This document shows positions 1 to 5,660 of a stretch of 5,660 nucleotides of DNA, piece by piece. The stretch is from Actinomycetes bacterium. Its GTDB lineage: Bacteria; Actinomycetota; Acidimicrobiia; Acidimicrobiales; RAAP-2. The notes beneath the pieces were generated by a model that saw nothing but the letters and a program-made list of their open reading frames with translations, ran no database searches and was not told where the DNA came from. The translations under genes were made by a program, and so were the position numbers. Where the stretch lies: NCBI GenBank assembly GCA_025352305.1, contig JANXTQ010000182.1, positions 1-5,660 on the forward strand, written 5' to 3'. The first letter of the stretch is position 1, and the number at the start of each line of letters is the position of its first letter.

Positions 1-1895
1 TTGTTCCGACCGTCATCGCCAGTTGCTTTTTGCACCTCGTCGGAGTCGCCGGTACTCACGATGGTGACGTGCGCGCACTCGCCAGTGGAGAACTGTTCGC
101 CGCCGTCGCGGCCACCTCGTCGCTAGAACTAACTGACAATCGAGCATCAGGAACCGTGTCCGCCGCATTGGGCGGATCCATGGCACAACTATTTCTGCTC
201 CCGGTGGGTGACGACGTGGTCCTGCTGCGACGTTCGAGCGCACTGAACGTCGAGGTACCAAAGAATCTTGATCCCACACGACGTAGTGCCCGACTGACAC
301 TGACCAACGCCCCCGTGACGGTCCTGGCGGGAACGAGAGCGCTCTTTGATGACGTGTTGCGTGTACTGCTTTCAGCCGAAGCGGTGGGCGTCGCGCGAGG
401 AGCGAGCGAGATGGCCGCCGAGTACGCCAAAGTGCGCGTCCAGTTCGGCCGAGTGATTGGGACCTACCAGGCGATCAAACACCACTGCGCGAACATGGTG
501 GTGGCCTGCGAAATGGCGACGTCCGCTGTGTGGGACGGGGCCAAAGCATTGAGTGGTTCGCCCGAGCAGCGCGCCTACACCGCCGCGTGCGCGGCCACGC
601 TCAGTGCACCCGCTGCGGACCTGTGTGCCAATCTCAGTACGCAGGTTCACGGGGGCATCGCGATCACCTGGGAACACGACGCGCACCTTTATATGCGTCG
701 CGCCACGACTCTCGGGTCGTTCCTGCGCGCGGACGTCGCCGCGGCGGCGCTCACCGATCTCACGCGCCAGGGGATCGTTCGCGGTAAACGGATTGACCTA
801 CCGCCCGAAGCAGATCCGATTCGCCTCGACGTCCAAGAGTTCGCGACGTCAATCAAGGACCTCTCCAGTAATGATCAGCGCACGCGACTGATTGAGACCG
901 GTTACGTAATGGCGCACTGGCCCAAGCCTTACGGCCGCGAAGCCGGCGCTGTTGAACAGTTGGTGATCGAACAGGTCTTTGAAGAGGTGGGTATCAAGCG
1001 ACCCAACTACGGAATCACGGCGTGGAACATTCTCACGTTGATCCAGTACGCAACAGCCGACCAATTGGATCGCTGGGTTATGCCGGCCCTCAACCAAGAG
1101 GTCATTTGGTGCCAACTTTTTAGTGAGCCCAATGCGGGTTCAGACGCCGCTGGAGTTCAAACCAAGGCAACGCGAGTGGATGGCGGATGGCTCGTGAACG
1201 GTCAAAAGGTGTGGACGTCGGGCGCTCACGTTGCCGGTATGGGATTTGCGACCGTGCGAACGAACTCTGATGTGGCCAAACATGACGGCATCACCATGAT
1301 GGCCATTGACATGCACGCAGAAGGTGTTGAGGTTCGTCCGCTCAAAATGACGTCGGGCAATTCGGAGTTCAACGAGGTCTTTTTCAGCGACGTTTTTGTT
1401 GCTGACGACGACGTTGTTGGCCCTGTCGATGGAGGCTGGACCGTGGCGCGCGCCACTCTCGGAAATGAGAGTGTCTCCATTGGCGGCGGCGGTGGCGGGA
1501 TGTCTGTTCCCGGTTCGGCACTGGTCGCACCCTTTGACCTTCACCCCGATCGACTGTTCGGCGGTGCGGCGCGAGTCGGTCGTTACATTGCTCGCCATCA
1601 GGCCATGGGTCTGCTCAATCTGCGAGCAGCGAACCGCGCCGTAGCGGGAAGCGAACCGGGCCCCGAAGGAGCAATGACCAAGCTCATACTCTCTGAAATT
1701 GGACACGAAGCCGCCGCGATCCTGACGGAGCTGAACGGTCCCGATGTGGCGTTCATGGACGGGGCCTCTCAAATCAGCAACTCACTCGTGTTGATGCACC
1801 GAGGCATGTCTATCGCCGGAGGTACCTCGGAGATAAAGCGCAACCAAATTGGCGAGCGAATTGCGGGCCTGCCGCGAGATCCCTTGATTAAGTAG
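1..1895 (+). CDS. Fused two-domain acyl-CoA dehydrogenase (FadE34/FadE6/FadE22-like), 5' partial
   Basis: This is a flavoprotein expected to introduce the alpha-beta double bond into an acyl-CoA thioester, in the cytoplasm. The frame (first full codon at 3) is open to the window edge. The first in-frame TTG at 30 has no ribosome binding site and would remove most of the N-terminal domain, so the true start lies upstream. About 630 codons are visible; fused homologues run to about 700-730. The first half carries the FAD-contact motif RVQFG (435-449) and QVHGGIAITWEH (from 642). The second half is a full dehydrogenase unit with SEPNAGSD (1122-1145), GQKVWTSG, a probable catalytic glutamate in LGNESVSIG (codon 1467-1469) and the C-terminal signature GGTSEIKRNQIGERIAGLPR (from 1818). 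A six-glycine run follows the glutamate. The family is sure. The substrate is not: relatives act on sterol side chains or fatty acyl-CoAs, and no sterol genes are visible nearby. Confidence 0.93.
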   Translation, partial: VPTVIASCFLHLVGVAGTHDGDVRALASGELFAAVAATSSLELTDNRASGTVSAALGGSMAQLFLLPVGDDVVLLRRSSALNVEVPKNLDPTRRSARLTLTNAPVTVLAGTRALFDDVLRVLLSAEAVGVARGASEMAAEYAKVRVQFGRVIGTYQAIKHHCANMVVACEMATSAVWDGAKALSGSPEQRAYTAACAATLSAPAADLCANLSTQVHGGIAITWEHDAHLYMRRATTLGSFLRADVAAAALTDLTRQGIVRGKRIDLPPEADPIRLDVQEFATSIKDLSSNDQRTRLIETGYVMAHWPKPYGREAGAVEQLVIEQVFEEVGIKRPNYGITAWNILTLIQYATADQLDRWVMPALNQEVIWCQLFSEPNAGSDAAGVQTKATRVDGGWLVNGQKVWTSGAHVAGMGFATVRTNSDVAKHDGITMMAIDMHAEGVEVRPLKMTSGNSEFNEVFFSDVFVADDDVVGPVDGGWTVARATLGNESVSIGGGGGGMSVPGSALVAPFDLHPDRLFGGAARVGRYIARHQAMGLLNLRAANRAVAGSEPGPEGAMTKLILSEIGHEAAAILTELNGPDVAFMDGASQISNSLVLMHRGMSIAGGTSEIKRNQIGERIAGLPRDPLIK

Positions 1896-1910
1896 CGCGT
1901 CGTCGGCGCT
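1894..1910 (+). terminator. Weak hairpin at the end of the acyl-CoA dehydrogenase gene
   Basis: A 5-bp inverted repeat, AGCGC (1894-1898) and GCGCT (1906-1910), with a 7-base loop, overlaps the TAG stop codon. No T-run follows, so it is at best a weak or non-canonical terminator and may be chance in GC-rich DNA. Confidence 0.2.
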
Positions 1911-1944
1911 TCCTCGCTGGCCGCTAATCGTGCACGGCAGTGGG

Positions 1945-1964
1945 GCGCCCGATATCATCGGCGC
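1945..1964. repeat. Imperfect inverted repeat upstream of the lipoprotein gene
   Basis: GCGCCCGAT (1945-1953) pairs with ATCGGCGC (1957-1964) with one bulged C and a 3-base spacer. It lies about 41-61 bases before the lipoprotein start. There is no T-run behind it. It could be a terminator remnant of the upstream gene, an operator, or chance. It overlaps TATCAT (1953-1958), which fits the actinobacterial -10 pattern TANNNT, but no good -35 hexamer is visible at the right spacing. Confidence 0.3.
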
Positions 1965-1992
1965 GAAGCGGGCAACGAATATGCCCCAGGTC

Positions 1993-1999
1993 AGAGGAG
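1993..1999 (+). promoter_or_regulatory. Ribosome binding site deciding the lipoprotein start
   Basis: AGAGGAG ends 6 bases before the ATG at 2006. The longer reading from GTG at 1940 lacks such a site and would put 22 charged or polar residues before the signal peptide, so the ATG is preferred. Confidence 0.75.
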
Positions 2000-2005
2000 C
2001 CAGAG

Positions 2006-2695
2006 ATGCAGCAACGAGGCAAATTCGTGCGAGTCAATGCCGTAGCGCTCGCGGCTGTTCTCTTAGGTGGCACCGTGCTGGCCGCCTGTGGATCGAGTTC
2101 GTCGACCAATACAACTTCTACGACAACTAAGAAAAATCCAACTACGAAGAGCCAACTGAGCGCCATTACGAAAGCTGCCGGGCAAGGTAAGAACGCGACC
2201 TTCAGCGCCACGTGGACGTCGACGGCGAGCGGCAGTTCACAGACCATCACGCTGGAACAGTCGCCACCTAAAACCAAGTTCTCCACTGGTGGCGGTGGAT
2301 TCGTACTCAATGACGGAACGTCAACGTACTTGTGCAGCACGACGGCCACGTGCCTCAAAGAGTCAGCGAGCACCAATCCGTTAGCTGGCCTGCTCAGTTT
2401 GTATAACGGATCGTCGTTTTTGAGTGCAGTGACGGCTTACTCTCAGGTTTCCTTCTTGCGCCTCGCAGGGATCAAACTGAGTTACAACTCGGCCACGTAC
2501 GCCGGTGTTGCGTCGACGTGCGTAAAGATCACGGCACGTCACGCGGCGGGGGTGACGTGGTGCGTCTCTAAGCAGGGCGTGCTGACCTATTGGGGGACCG
2601 GAAAAACCAGTTTCACACTTACCAGTTATTCGTCCAGCGTGCCGGAGGCGGACCTGAAACTTCCTGTGGGCGCAACGGTCAACACGCTGCCGTAG
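2006..2695 (+). CDS. Putative secreted lipoprotein of unknown function
   Basis: The protein is 229 residues from the chosen ATG. Residues 1-28 form a lipoprotein signal peptide: positively charged start (R4, K6, R9), hydrophobic stretch, then lipobox LAAC with the lipidated cysteine at C28 (codon 2087-2089). A low-complexity Ser/Thr/Asn/Lys linker (about 29-48) follows, as in surface lipoproteins that stand off the membrane. The remainder has alternating, beta-rich-looking sequence and two close cysteine pairs, C110/C116 and C172/C186, which could form disulfides outside the cell. No catalytic motif is recognised. The general shape, including a segment reading TFSATWTS and later EQSPPKTKFSTG, is reminiscent of LolA/LppX-like lipid-carrier folds, but that is only a guess from style. 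It probably has its own transcript, since 110 bases with two inverted repeats separate it from the upstream gene. The lipoprotein call is firm; the function is unknown. Confidence 0.85.
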   Translation: MQQRGKFVRVNAVALAAVLLGGTVLAACGSSSSTNTTSTTTKKNPTTKSQLSAITKAAGQGKNATFSATWTSTASGSSQTITLEQSPPKTKFSTGGGGFVLNDGTSTYLCSTTATCLKESASTNPLAGLLSLYNGSSFLSAVTAYSQVSFLRLAGIKLSYNSATYAGVASTCVKITARHAAGVTWCVSKQGVLTYWGTGKTSFTLTSYSSSVPEADLKLPVGATVNTLP

Positions 2696-2720
2696 TTCGC
2701 TGTTGTCTCTGCGAGCAACC

Positions 2721-2726
2721 TAGAGT
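2721..2726 (+). promoter_or_regulatory. Possible -10 element before the DUF885 gene
   Basis: TAGAGT fits the actinobacterial -10 pattern TANNNT and would place the transcript start about 20-25 bases before the ATG at 2757. The best -35-like hexamers, TTCGCT (2696-2701, 19-base spacer) and TTGTCT (2703-2708, 12-base spacer), are poorly spaced, so the call is weak. Confidence 0.27.
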
Positions 2727-2745
2727 CATTCTCACGCTCTCTTGC

Positions 2746-2752
2746 AAGGTGA
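2746..2752 (+). promoter_or_regulatory. Ribosome binding site deciding the DUF885 start
   Basis: AAGGTGA lies 4 bases before the ATG at 2757, with the AGG core 7 bases away. It overlaps the region just after the in-frame TTG at 2742, which has no such site, so the ATG is preferred. Confidence 0.65.
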
Positions 2753-2756
2753 AACG

Positions 2757-4466
2757 ATGAGTAAACAGGAGCACCGATCCGCCGTCTTCGAATTTGCCCA
2801 CGACCTCGTGGACGCAATTGCCGCTGACAGCCCGCTTTTCGCCATCGAACTGGGTCTTGAGACGGACTCGAATGAACTGGACGACTACTCGTTGGCTCAC
2901 GAAGCCACGGTCCTCGCTCACGTGCGGCGTGACCTGTTGGCTCTCGATGAATTGGTAGTTATTGACGACGTGGATCGACTCGCGGTCGAAGTGATGCGAG
3001 AACGACTCAGCGTGACCAAGACACTGATGGAATCCGGCGAGGAACGGCGCACGTTTACGCGCATTAGTTCTCCCGTGTCAGCGATTCGTCAAACCTTCGA
3101 ACTCATGGAAGTGCAGTCGCCGAGCGACATTGATCGGGTCTGTGCACGCCTGAACGCAGTCGCGCGCTCTCTGGCGACGTGGCGTGAGGCCATCAACGAG
3201 GTCACTCGACTCGGACAGTTGCCGGCGAGACGTCACGTCGAGGCGGTGGCCGATCAGGCACTGACGCACGCTCAGGGCTCGTACGAGCAGTTCGCTGAGA
3301 GTATCTGTAGCGCAGTCGGCGTTGACGTCGACAAATCGGGGATGCGTGCTGCCGCTGAGTCAGCCCAGTCGGCTGCACACGAAATCGGAAAGTGGCTGCG
3401 TGACGACGTTGCGCCGTTCGCGCCGAGCAGCAGCGCGAGTGGACTCGAGCGCTACCAAATCTGGCTATCCGCGCGAGCGGGCGTCACCTTGGACCTTAAG
3501 GAAACTTACGACTGGGGTGTCGACGATTTAGCGAGAATCAACGCACGAATGTGGGAGGTCGCCGAAACGATCTTGCCGGGAGCGGTGTCTCTCGCGCAGG
3601 TACGAGATCACTTGAACAACGATCCCGCTCGACGCATTGACGGCACGGAGGCTCTACTCGCAAAGTTGTTGAGCTTTACAGAGACCGCCGTAAAAGATCT
3701 CGACGGAACCCACTTCGACATTGACGATCGCATCAAATTCTGCGACGCCCGTTTGGCTCCGGCCGGTTCCAGTGCCGCGGCCTACTACGAATCGCCGAGT
3801 GAGGATCTGTCACGACCCGGCACAACGTGGTTTCCTACGATGGGTGAGACCAGTTTTACGTGGTGGAATAACGCCTCTACGTGGTATCACGAAGCCGTTC
3901 CTGGTCACCACCTTCAAACAGCGATTGCGTTACTGGCCGTTGATCGCCAGAGCCGATTTCATCGCCTCGCGGCGTGGCAGAGCGGTTACGGCGAGGGCTG
4001 GGCACTGTACGCCGAACGACTGATGGACGAACTTGGATACTTCACCGACCCGGCGGACGAACTCGGCCACCTCTGCGGTCAGGCGCTGCGCGCGGCGCGC
4101 GTCGTTGTCGACATGGGTCTGCACCTCGGCTTCACGGTTCCCAGCGGTTTCGGCGAGATCAGAGGTTTCGGTGATGTATCGGGTCAGCCGTGGACTCCCG
4201 AGATGGCCATCTCGGTATTAGAGGATCGAGCGCTGGAGAGTCACGTCAGCGCCGCGTCAGAAGTGGAGCGATATCTCGGATGGCCCAGTCAGGCAATCAC
4301 CTACAAAGTGGGAGAGCGTTGCTGGCTCGACGTCCGCGAGGCGGCACGTGCGCGACTCGGCGACGCGTATACGAACAAGGCGTTTCACTCCTATTCACTC
4401 GGTCTCGGGTGTCTCGGGCTCGACCTGTTCAAAGAGGAAATGAGCCGCTGGGACGGTCGCGCGTAA
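2757..4466 (+). CDS. DUF885 family protein, putative zinc metallopeptidase
   Basis: The protein is 569 residues, about the usual length for DUF885 (Pfam PF05960). The N-terminal ~300 residues are mostly helical-looking and poorly conserved. The C-terminal half carries the family hallmarks in order: YYESPSEDLSRPG (343-355), HEAVPGHHLQ (378-387), GEGWALYAE (412-420), RAARVVVDMGLH (445-456) and WPSQAITYKVGE (509-520). H378, E379, H384 or H385, and E413 or E420 are the likely metal or catalytic residues, by analogy with gluzincin peptidases; the spacing is not classic HExxH. Most of the family is biochemically uncharacterised, so peptidase activity and substrate are inferred. There is no signal peptide or membrane segment, so it is probably cytoplasmic. 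The SDR gene starts 39 bases downstream with no terminator between, suggesting co-transcription. Family assignment is strong; the reaction is uncertain. Confidence 0.92.
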   Translation: MSKQEHRSAVFEFAHDLVDAIAADSPLFAIELGLETDSNELDDYSLAHEATVLAHVRRDLLALDELVVIDDVDRLAVEVMRERLSVTKTLMESGEERRTFTRISSPVSAIRQTFELMEVQSPSDIDRVCARLNAVARSLATWREAINEVTRLGQLPARRHVEAVADQALTHAQGSYEQFAESICSAVGVDVDKSGMRAAAESAQSAAHEIGKWLRDDVAPFAPSSSASGLERYQIWLSARAGVTLDLKETYDWGVDDLARINARMWEVAETILPGAVSLAQVRDHLNNDPARRIDGTEALLAKLLSFTETAVKDLDGTHFDIDDRIKFCDARLAPAGSSAAAYYESPSEDLSRPGTTWFPTMGETSFTWWNNASTWYHEAVPGHHLQTAIALLAVDRQSRFHRLAAWQSGYGEGWALYAERLMDELGYFTDPADELGHLCGQALRAARVVVDMGLHLGFTVPSGFGEIRGFGDVSGQPWTPEMAISVLEDRALESHVSAASEVERYLGWPSQAITYKVGERCWLDVREAARARLGDAYTNKAFHSYSLGLGCLGLDLFKEEMSRWDGRA

Positions 4467-4493
4467 GCGCCTTTAGATCTGCAGTTACCAATC

Positions 4494-4499
4494 AAGGAG
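4494..4499 (+). promoter_or_regulatory. Strong ribosome binding site of the SDR gene
   Basis: AAGGAG with a 6-base spacer precedes the ATG at 4506. It is the strongest Shine-Dalgarno match in the window and lies in the short gap after the DUF885 stop, consistent with translation of a downstream operon gene. Confidence 0.8.
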
Positions 4500-4505
4500 A
4501 CAGTA

Positions 4506-5327
4506 ATGAGCGTTACCCCCGACCTCAGCGGTCAAACAGCAGTCGTGACCGGCGCGTCAAGTGGAATCGGCCGAGCAATTGCGGAGCGACTCGGAGCCTG
4601 TGGTGCTCACGTGATTCTAAGTGGTCGCACCGAAGCAACAATGCGCCAAAGCGTCGATGCAATTACCCGTGCCGGAGGCCGAGCCACGGTCAAGGTATCT
4701 GACGTTCGCGACCCCGCCGCCATGGCCCATCTCGCCGAGAGCGCCCTCGAGCTCGATGGCCGACTCGACATCTTTGTAAACAACGCCGGCGTGGCGTGGC
4801 TCGCTCCGATCATTGACGGTGACGTCGAGCACTGGCGTGCCATGTTGGAAACGAACGTCTTGGCGCTGTTGGTCGGATGCCAAGCGGCCATTCGAGCGAT
4901 GCGCTCGACGGGGAATCCTGGTCGGATCATCAACGTGTCATCCGTCGCTGCGCAAGACCGCGCGTCGGGCGTGTACGGCGCGACTAAGCACGCTGTCAAT
5001 GTCATCACTCAGACTCTTCGCGAAGAACTCGCCGACGATTCCATTCAACTGTGTTCAATCATGCCGGGGCTCGTTGCGACCAATATTGGACGCAACCACA
5101 ACCCCGCCGTGATTGAAGGCATCGTCGCGGTGTCGGGTGTCGACACCACCTTCGTCCCGGGCGAGCACCTCGCTAACGAAGTACTCGAAAAGGGTCAGGC
5201 AGCCTTAAGCGACTTCATGATGTCGCCCGAGGACATTGCTGACGCGGTGGCCTACGTGGTGGGACTACCGGCCAGCGTGAATATCACGGACCTCGCCCTT
5301 CGACCTCCGAAGGGTTTTGATCTCTAG
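4506..5327 (+). CDS. Classical short-chain dehydrogenase/reductase (SDR)
   Basis: The protein is 273 residues and is expected to be a cytoplasmic NAD(P)-dependent oxidoreductase acting on an alcohol or carbonyl substrate. The Rossmann fold motifs are complete: TGASSGIG (15-22) for the dinucleotide, D67 in VSDVRD for the adenine, NNAG (93-96), and the catalytic set N118, S147, Y158 and K162 in YGATK. Arg42 in SGRT after the second strand favours NADP(H) over NAD(H), by family rule. Ser147 to Tyr158 is 11 residues, slightly shorter than the 13 in FabG-type members. The segment after PGLVATNI (roughly 193-235) is the variable substrate-binding lid, so substrate cannot be read from sequence. The C-terminus, LALRPPKGFDL, resembles the usual RPTAQ-type tail of related SDRs but is altered. 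It probably shares a transcript with the DUF885 gene, and its last codons include a terminator-like hairpin. Family sure, substrate unknown. Confidence 0.95.
   Translation: MSVTPDLSGQTAVVTGASSGIGRAIAERLGACGAHVILSGRTEATMRQSVDAITRAGGRATVKVSDVRDPAAMAHLAESALELDGRLDIFVNNAGVAWLAPIIDGDVEHWRAMLETNVLALLVGCQAAIRAMRSTGNPGRIINVSSVAAQDRASGVYGATKHAVNVITQTLREELADDSIQLCSIMPGLVATNIGRNHNPAVIEGIVAVSGVDTTFVPGEHLANEVLEKGQAALSDFMMSPEDIADAVAYVVGLPASVNITDLALRPPKGFDL
5296..5318 (+). terminator. Intrinsic terminator-like hairpin inside the SDR 3' end
   Basis: CCCTTCG (5296-5302) and CGAAGGG (5308-5314) form a perfect 7-bp stem around the loop ACCTC, followed at once by TTTT (5315-5318). The hairpin lies wholly within the last codons of the SDR gene, ending 7 bases before the TAG stop. 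The form matches a rho-independent terminator, although the T-run is short. It would end the DUF885-SDR transcript and isolate the following VOC gene. Confidence 0.55.
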
Positions 5328-5365
5328 TCGATGTGAACGCCTGCACGGCGCAGCGAAAACCTGTA

Positions 5366-5382
5366 CTCACTTCCGCAGTGAG
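5366..5382. repeat. Short inverted repeat in the SDR-VOC gap
   Basis: CTCACT (5366-5371) and AGTGAG (5377-5382) form a 6-bp stem with a 5-base loop. No T-run follows. It could be a second, weak terminator or an operator ahead of the VOC gene. A smaller CGCC/GGCG repeat sits at 5338-5350. The rest of the 131-base gap (5328-5458) shows only a possible -10 element TACCAT at 5418-5423, without a recognisable -35. Confidence 0.3.
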
Positions 5383-5447
5383 GCGTCCCGGTGGGCATTT
5401 GCATTCAGCCATAGAAGTACCATGACCCCGTTGGGCGAAGCGCCGGC

Positions 5448-5455
5448 GAGGAGAG
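5448..5455 (+). promoter_or_regulatory. Ribosome binding site of the VOC gene
   Basis: GAGGAGAG, with the AGGAG core ending 5 bases before the ATG at 5459, supports this start. An earlier out-of-frame ATG at 5422 opens only 17 codons. Confidence 0.75.
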
Positions 5456-5458
5456 ATC

Positions 5459-5660
5459 ATGACGACTCAGTTTGAGTTTCGCGGAATTAATCATCTGGCA
5501 TTGGTGTGTAGCGACATGCAACGTACGGTCGACTTCTACTCCAACACCCTCGGTATGAAGCTCATTAAGACAATTGAACTTCCCGCAAATTTGGGTCAAC
5601 ATTTTTTCTTTGACTGCGGCGGGGGAGACGCCCTTGCGTTCTTCTGGTTTCCCGATGCGC
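5459..5660 (+). CDS. VOC superfamily (glyoxalase/dioxygenase-like) protein, 3' partial
   Basis: Sixty-seven codons are visible before the window ends; the gene is open at its 3' end. The N-terminus has the vicinal oxygen chelate pattern: INHLALVCSDMQRTVDFYSN (residues 10-29), then LGMKLIKTIELP and a strand GQHFFFDCGGGDALAFFWFP. H12 in the INHLALV strand is the expected first metal ligand; a second ligand, usually a Glu in the C-terminal module, lies outside the window. Members use a divalent metal in glyoxalase, ring-cleaving dioxygenase, epimerase or fosfomycin-resistance reactions, so the activity cannot be chosen from this fragment. The putative terminator in the preceding gene and the 131-base gap suggest it begins its own transcript. 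Superfamily membership is confident; specific function is open. Confidence 0.88.
   Translation, partial: MTTQFEFRGINHLALVCSDMQRTVDFYSNTLGMKLIKTIELPANLGQHFFFDCGGGDALAFFWFPDA

Noticed and set aside
30..32. TTG as the start codon of the acyl-CoA dehydrogenase
   Set aside because: No ribosome binding site precedes it, the frame is open further upstream to the window edge, and starting here would delete most of the N-terminal dehydrogenase domain.
1140..1772. Long minus-strand open frame (about 210 codons) opposite the acyl-CoA dehydrogenase
   Set aside because: It lies wholly within a gene with clear family motifs, has no recognisable domain, and open antisense frames are common in GC-rich coding DNA.
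1924..2376. Minus-strand frame of about 150 codons with a hydrophobic, valine-rich stretch resembling a membrane segment
   Set aside because: The valine run is the reverse complement of the Thr/Ser/Asn-rich linker codons of the lipoprotein on the + strand; it is an antisense shadow.
4190..4702. Plus-strand frame of about 170 codons bridging the end of the DUF885 gene and the start of the SDR gene
   Set aside because: It overlaps two well-supported genes in another frame and translates to Arg/Ser-rich, low-complexity sequence with no domain.
5422..5475. Seventeen-codon upstream open frame overlapping the VOC start, a possible leader peptide
   Set aside because: Its only upstream purine stretch (AGAAG) is a poor and closely spaced ribosome binding site, and the peptide has no attenuator-like codon run; likely chance.
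1..5660. Search for a defence, mobile or secondary-metabolite system
   Set aside because: No transposase, integrase, nuclease, toxin-antitoxin pair, direct-repeat array or biosynthetic core enzyme was seen; all five genes belong to widespread housekeeping or catabolic families apart from the lipoprotein.

Overview
The window is an ordinary-looking, gene-dense and moderately GC-rich bacterial chromosome segment with five protein-coding genes, all on the + strand. The fused two-domain FadE-type acyl-CoA dehydrogenase, the lipoprotein with a Ser/Thr/Lys-rich linker, the use of GTG/TTG/ATG codons and the protein families together suggest an actinobacterium, plausibly of the class Acidimicrobiia. 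This taxonomic call is inference from protein style, not from a marker gene.

Layout. (1) Positions 1-1895 hold the 3' part of a fused acyl-CoA dehydrogenase gene whose start lies upstream of the window. (2) After a 110-base gap containing two weak inverted repeats comes a lipoprotein gene of unknown function (2006-2695). (3) After a 61-base gap with a possible promoter comes a DUF885-family putative metallopeptidase (2757-4466). (4) Only 39 bases later, with a strong ribosome binding site, is a classical short-chain dehydrogenase/reductase (4506-5327). Its 3' end carries a hairpin plus T-run that looks like an intrinsic terminator. (5) After a 131-base gap, a VOC (glyoxalase-like) gene starts at 5459 and runs off the window.

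The DUF885 and SDR genes are the only pair whose spacing suggests co-transcription. The dehydrogenase, SDR and VOC proteins fit a general acyl/carbonyl catabolism theme, but nothing here ties them to one substrate. No RNA gene, mobile element, CRISPR array, prophage or long repeat was seen, no gap exceeds 300 bases, and there is no convincing minus-strand gene. I found no evidence for a new multi-gene system. The most noteworthy points are how the flavin site appears to be divided between the two halves of the fused dehydrogenase, the atypical metal motif of the DUF885 protein, the uncharacterised cysteine-paired lipoprotein, and the terminator embedded in the SDR coding sequence.
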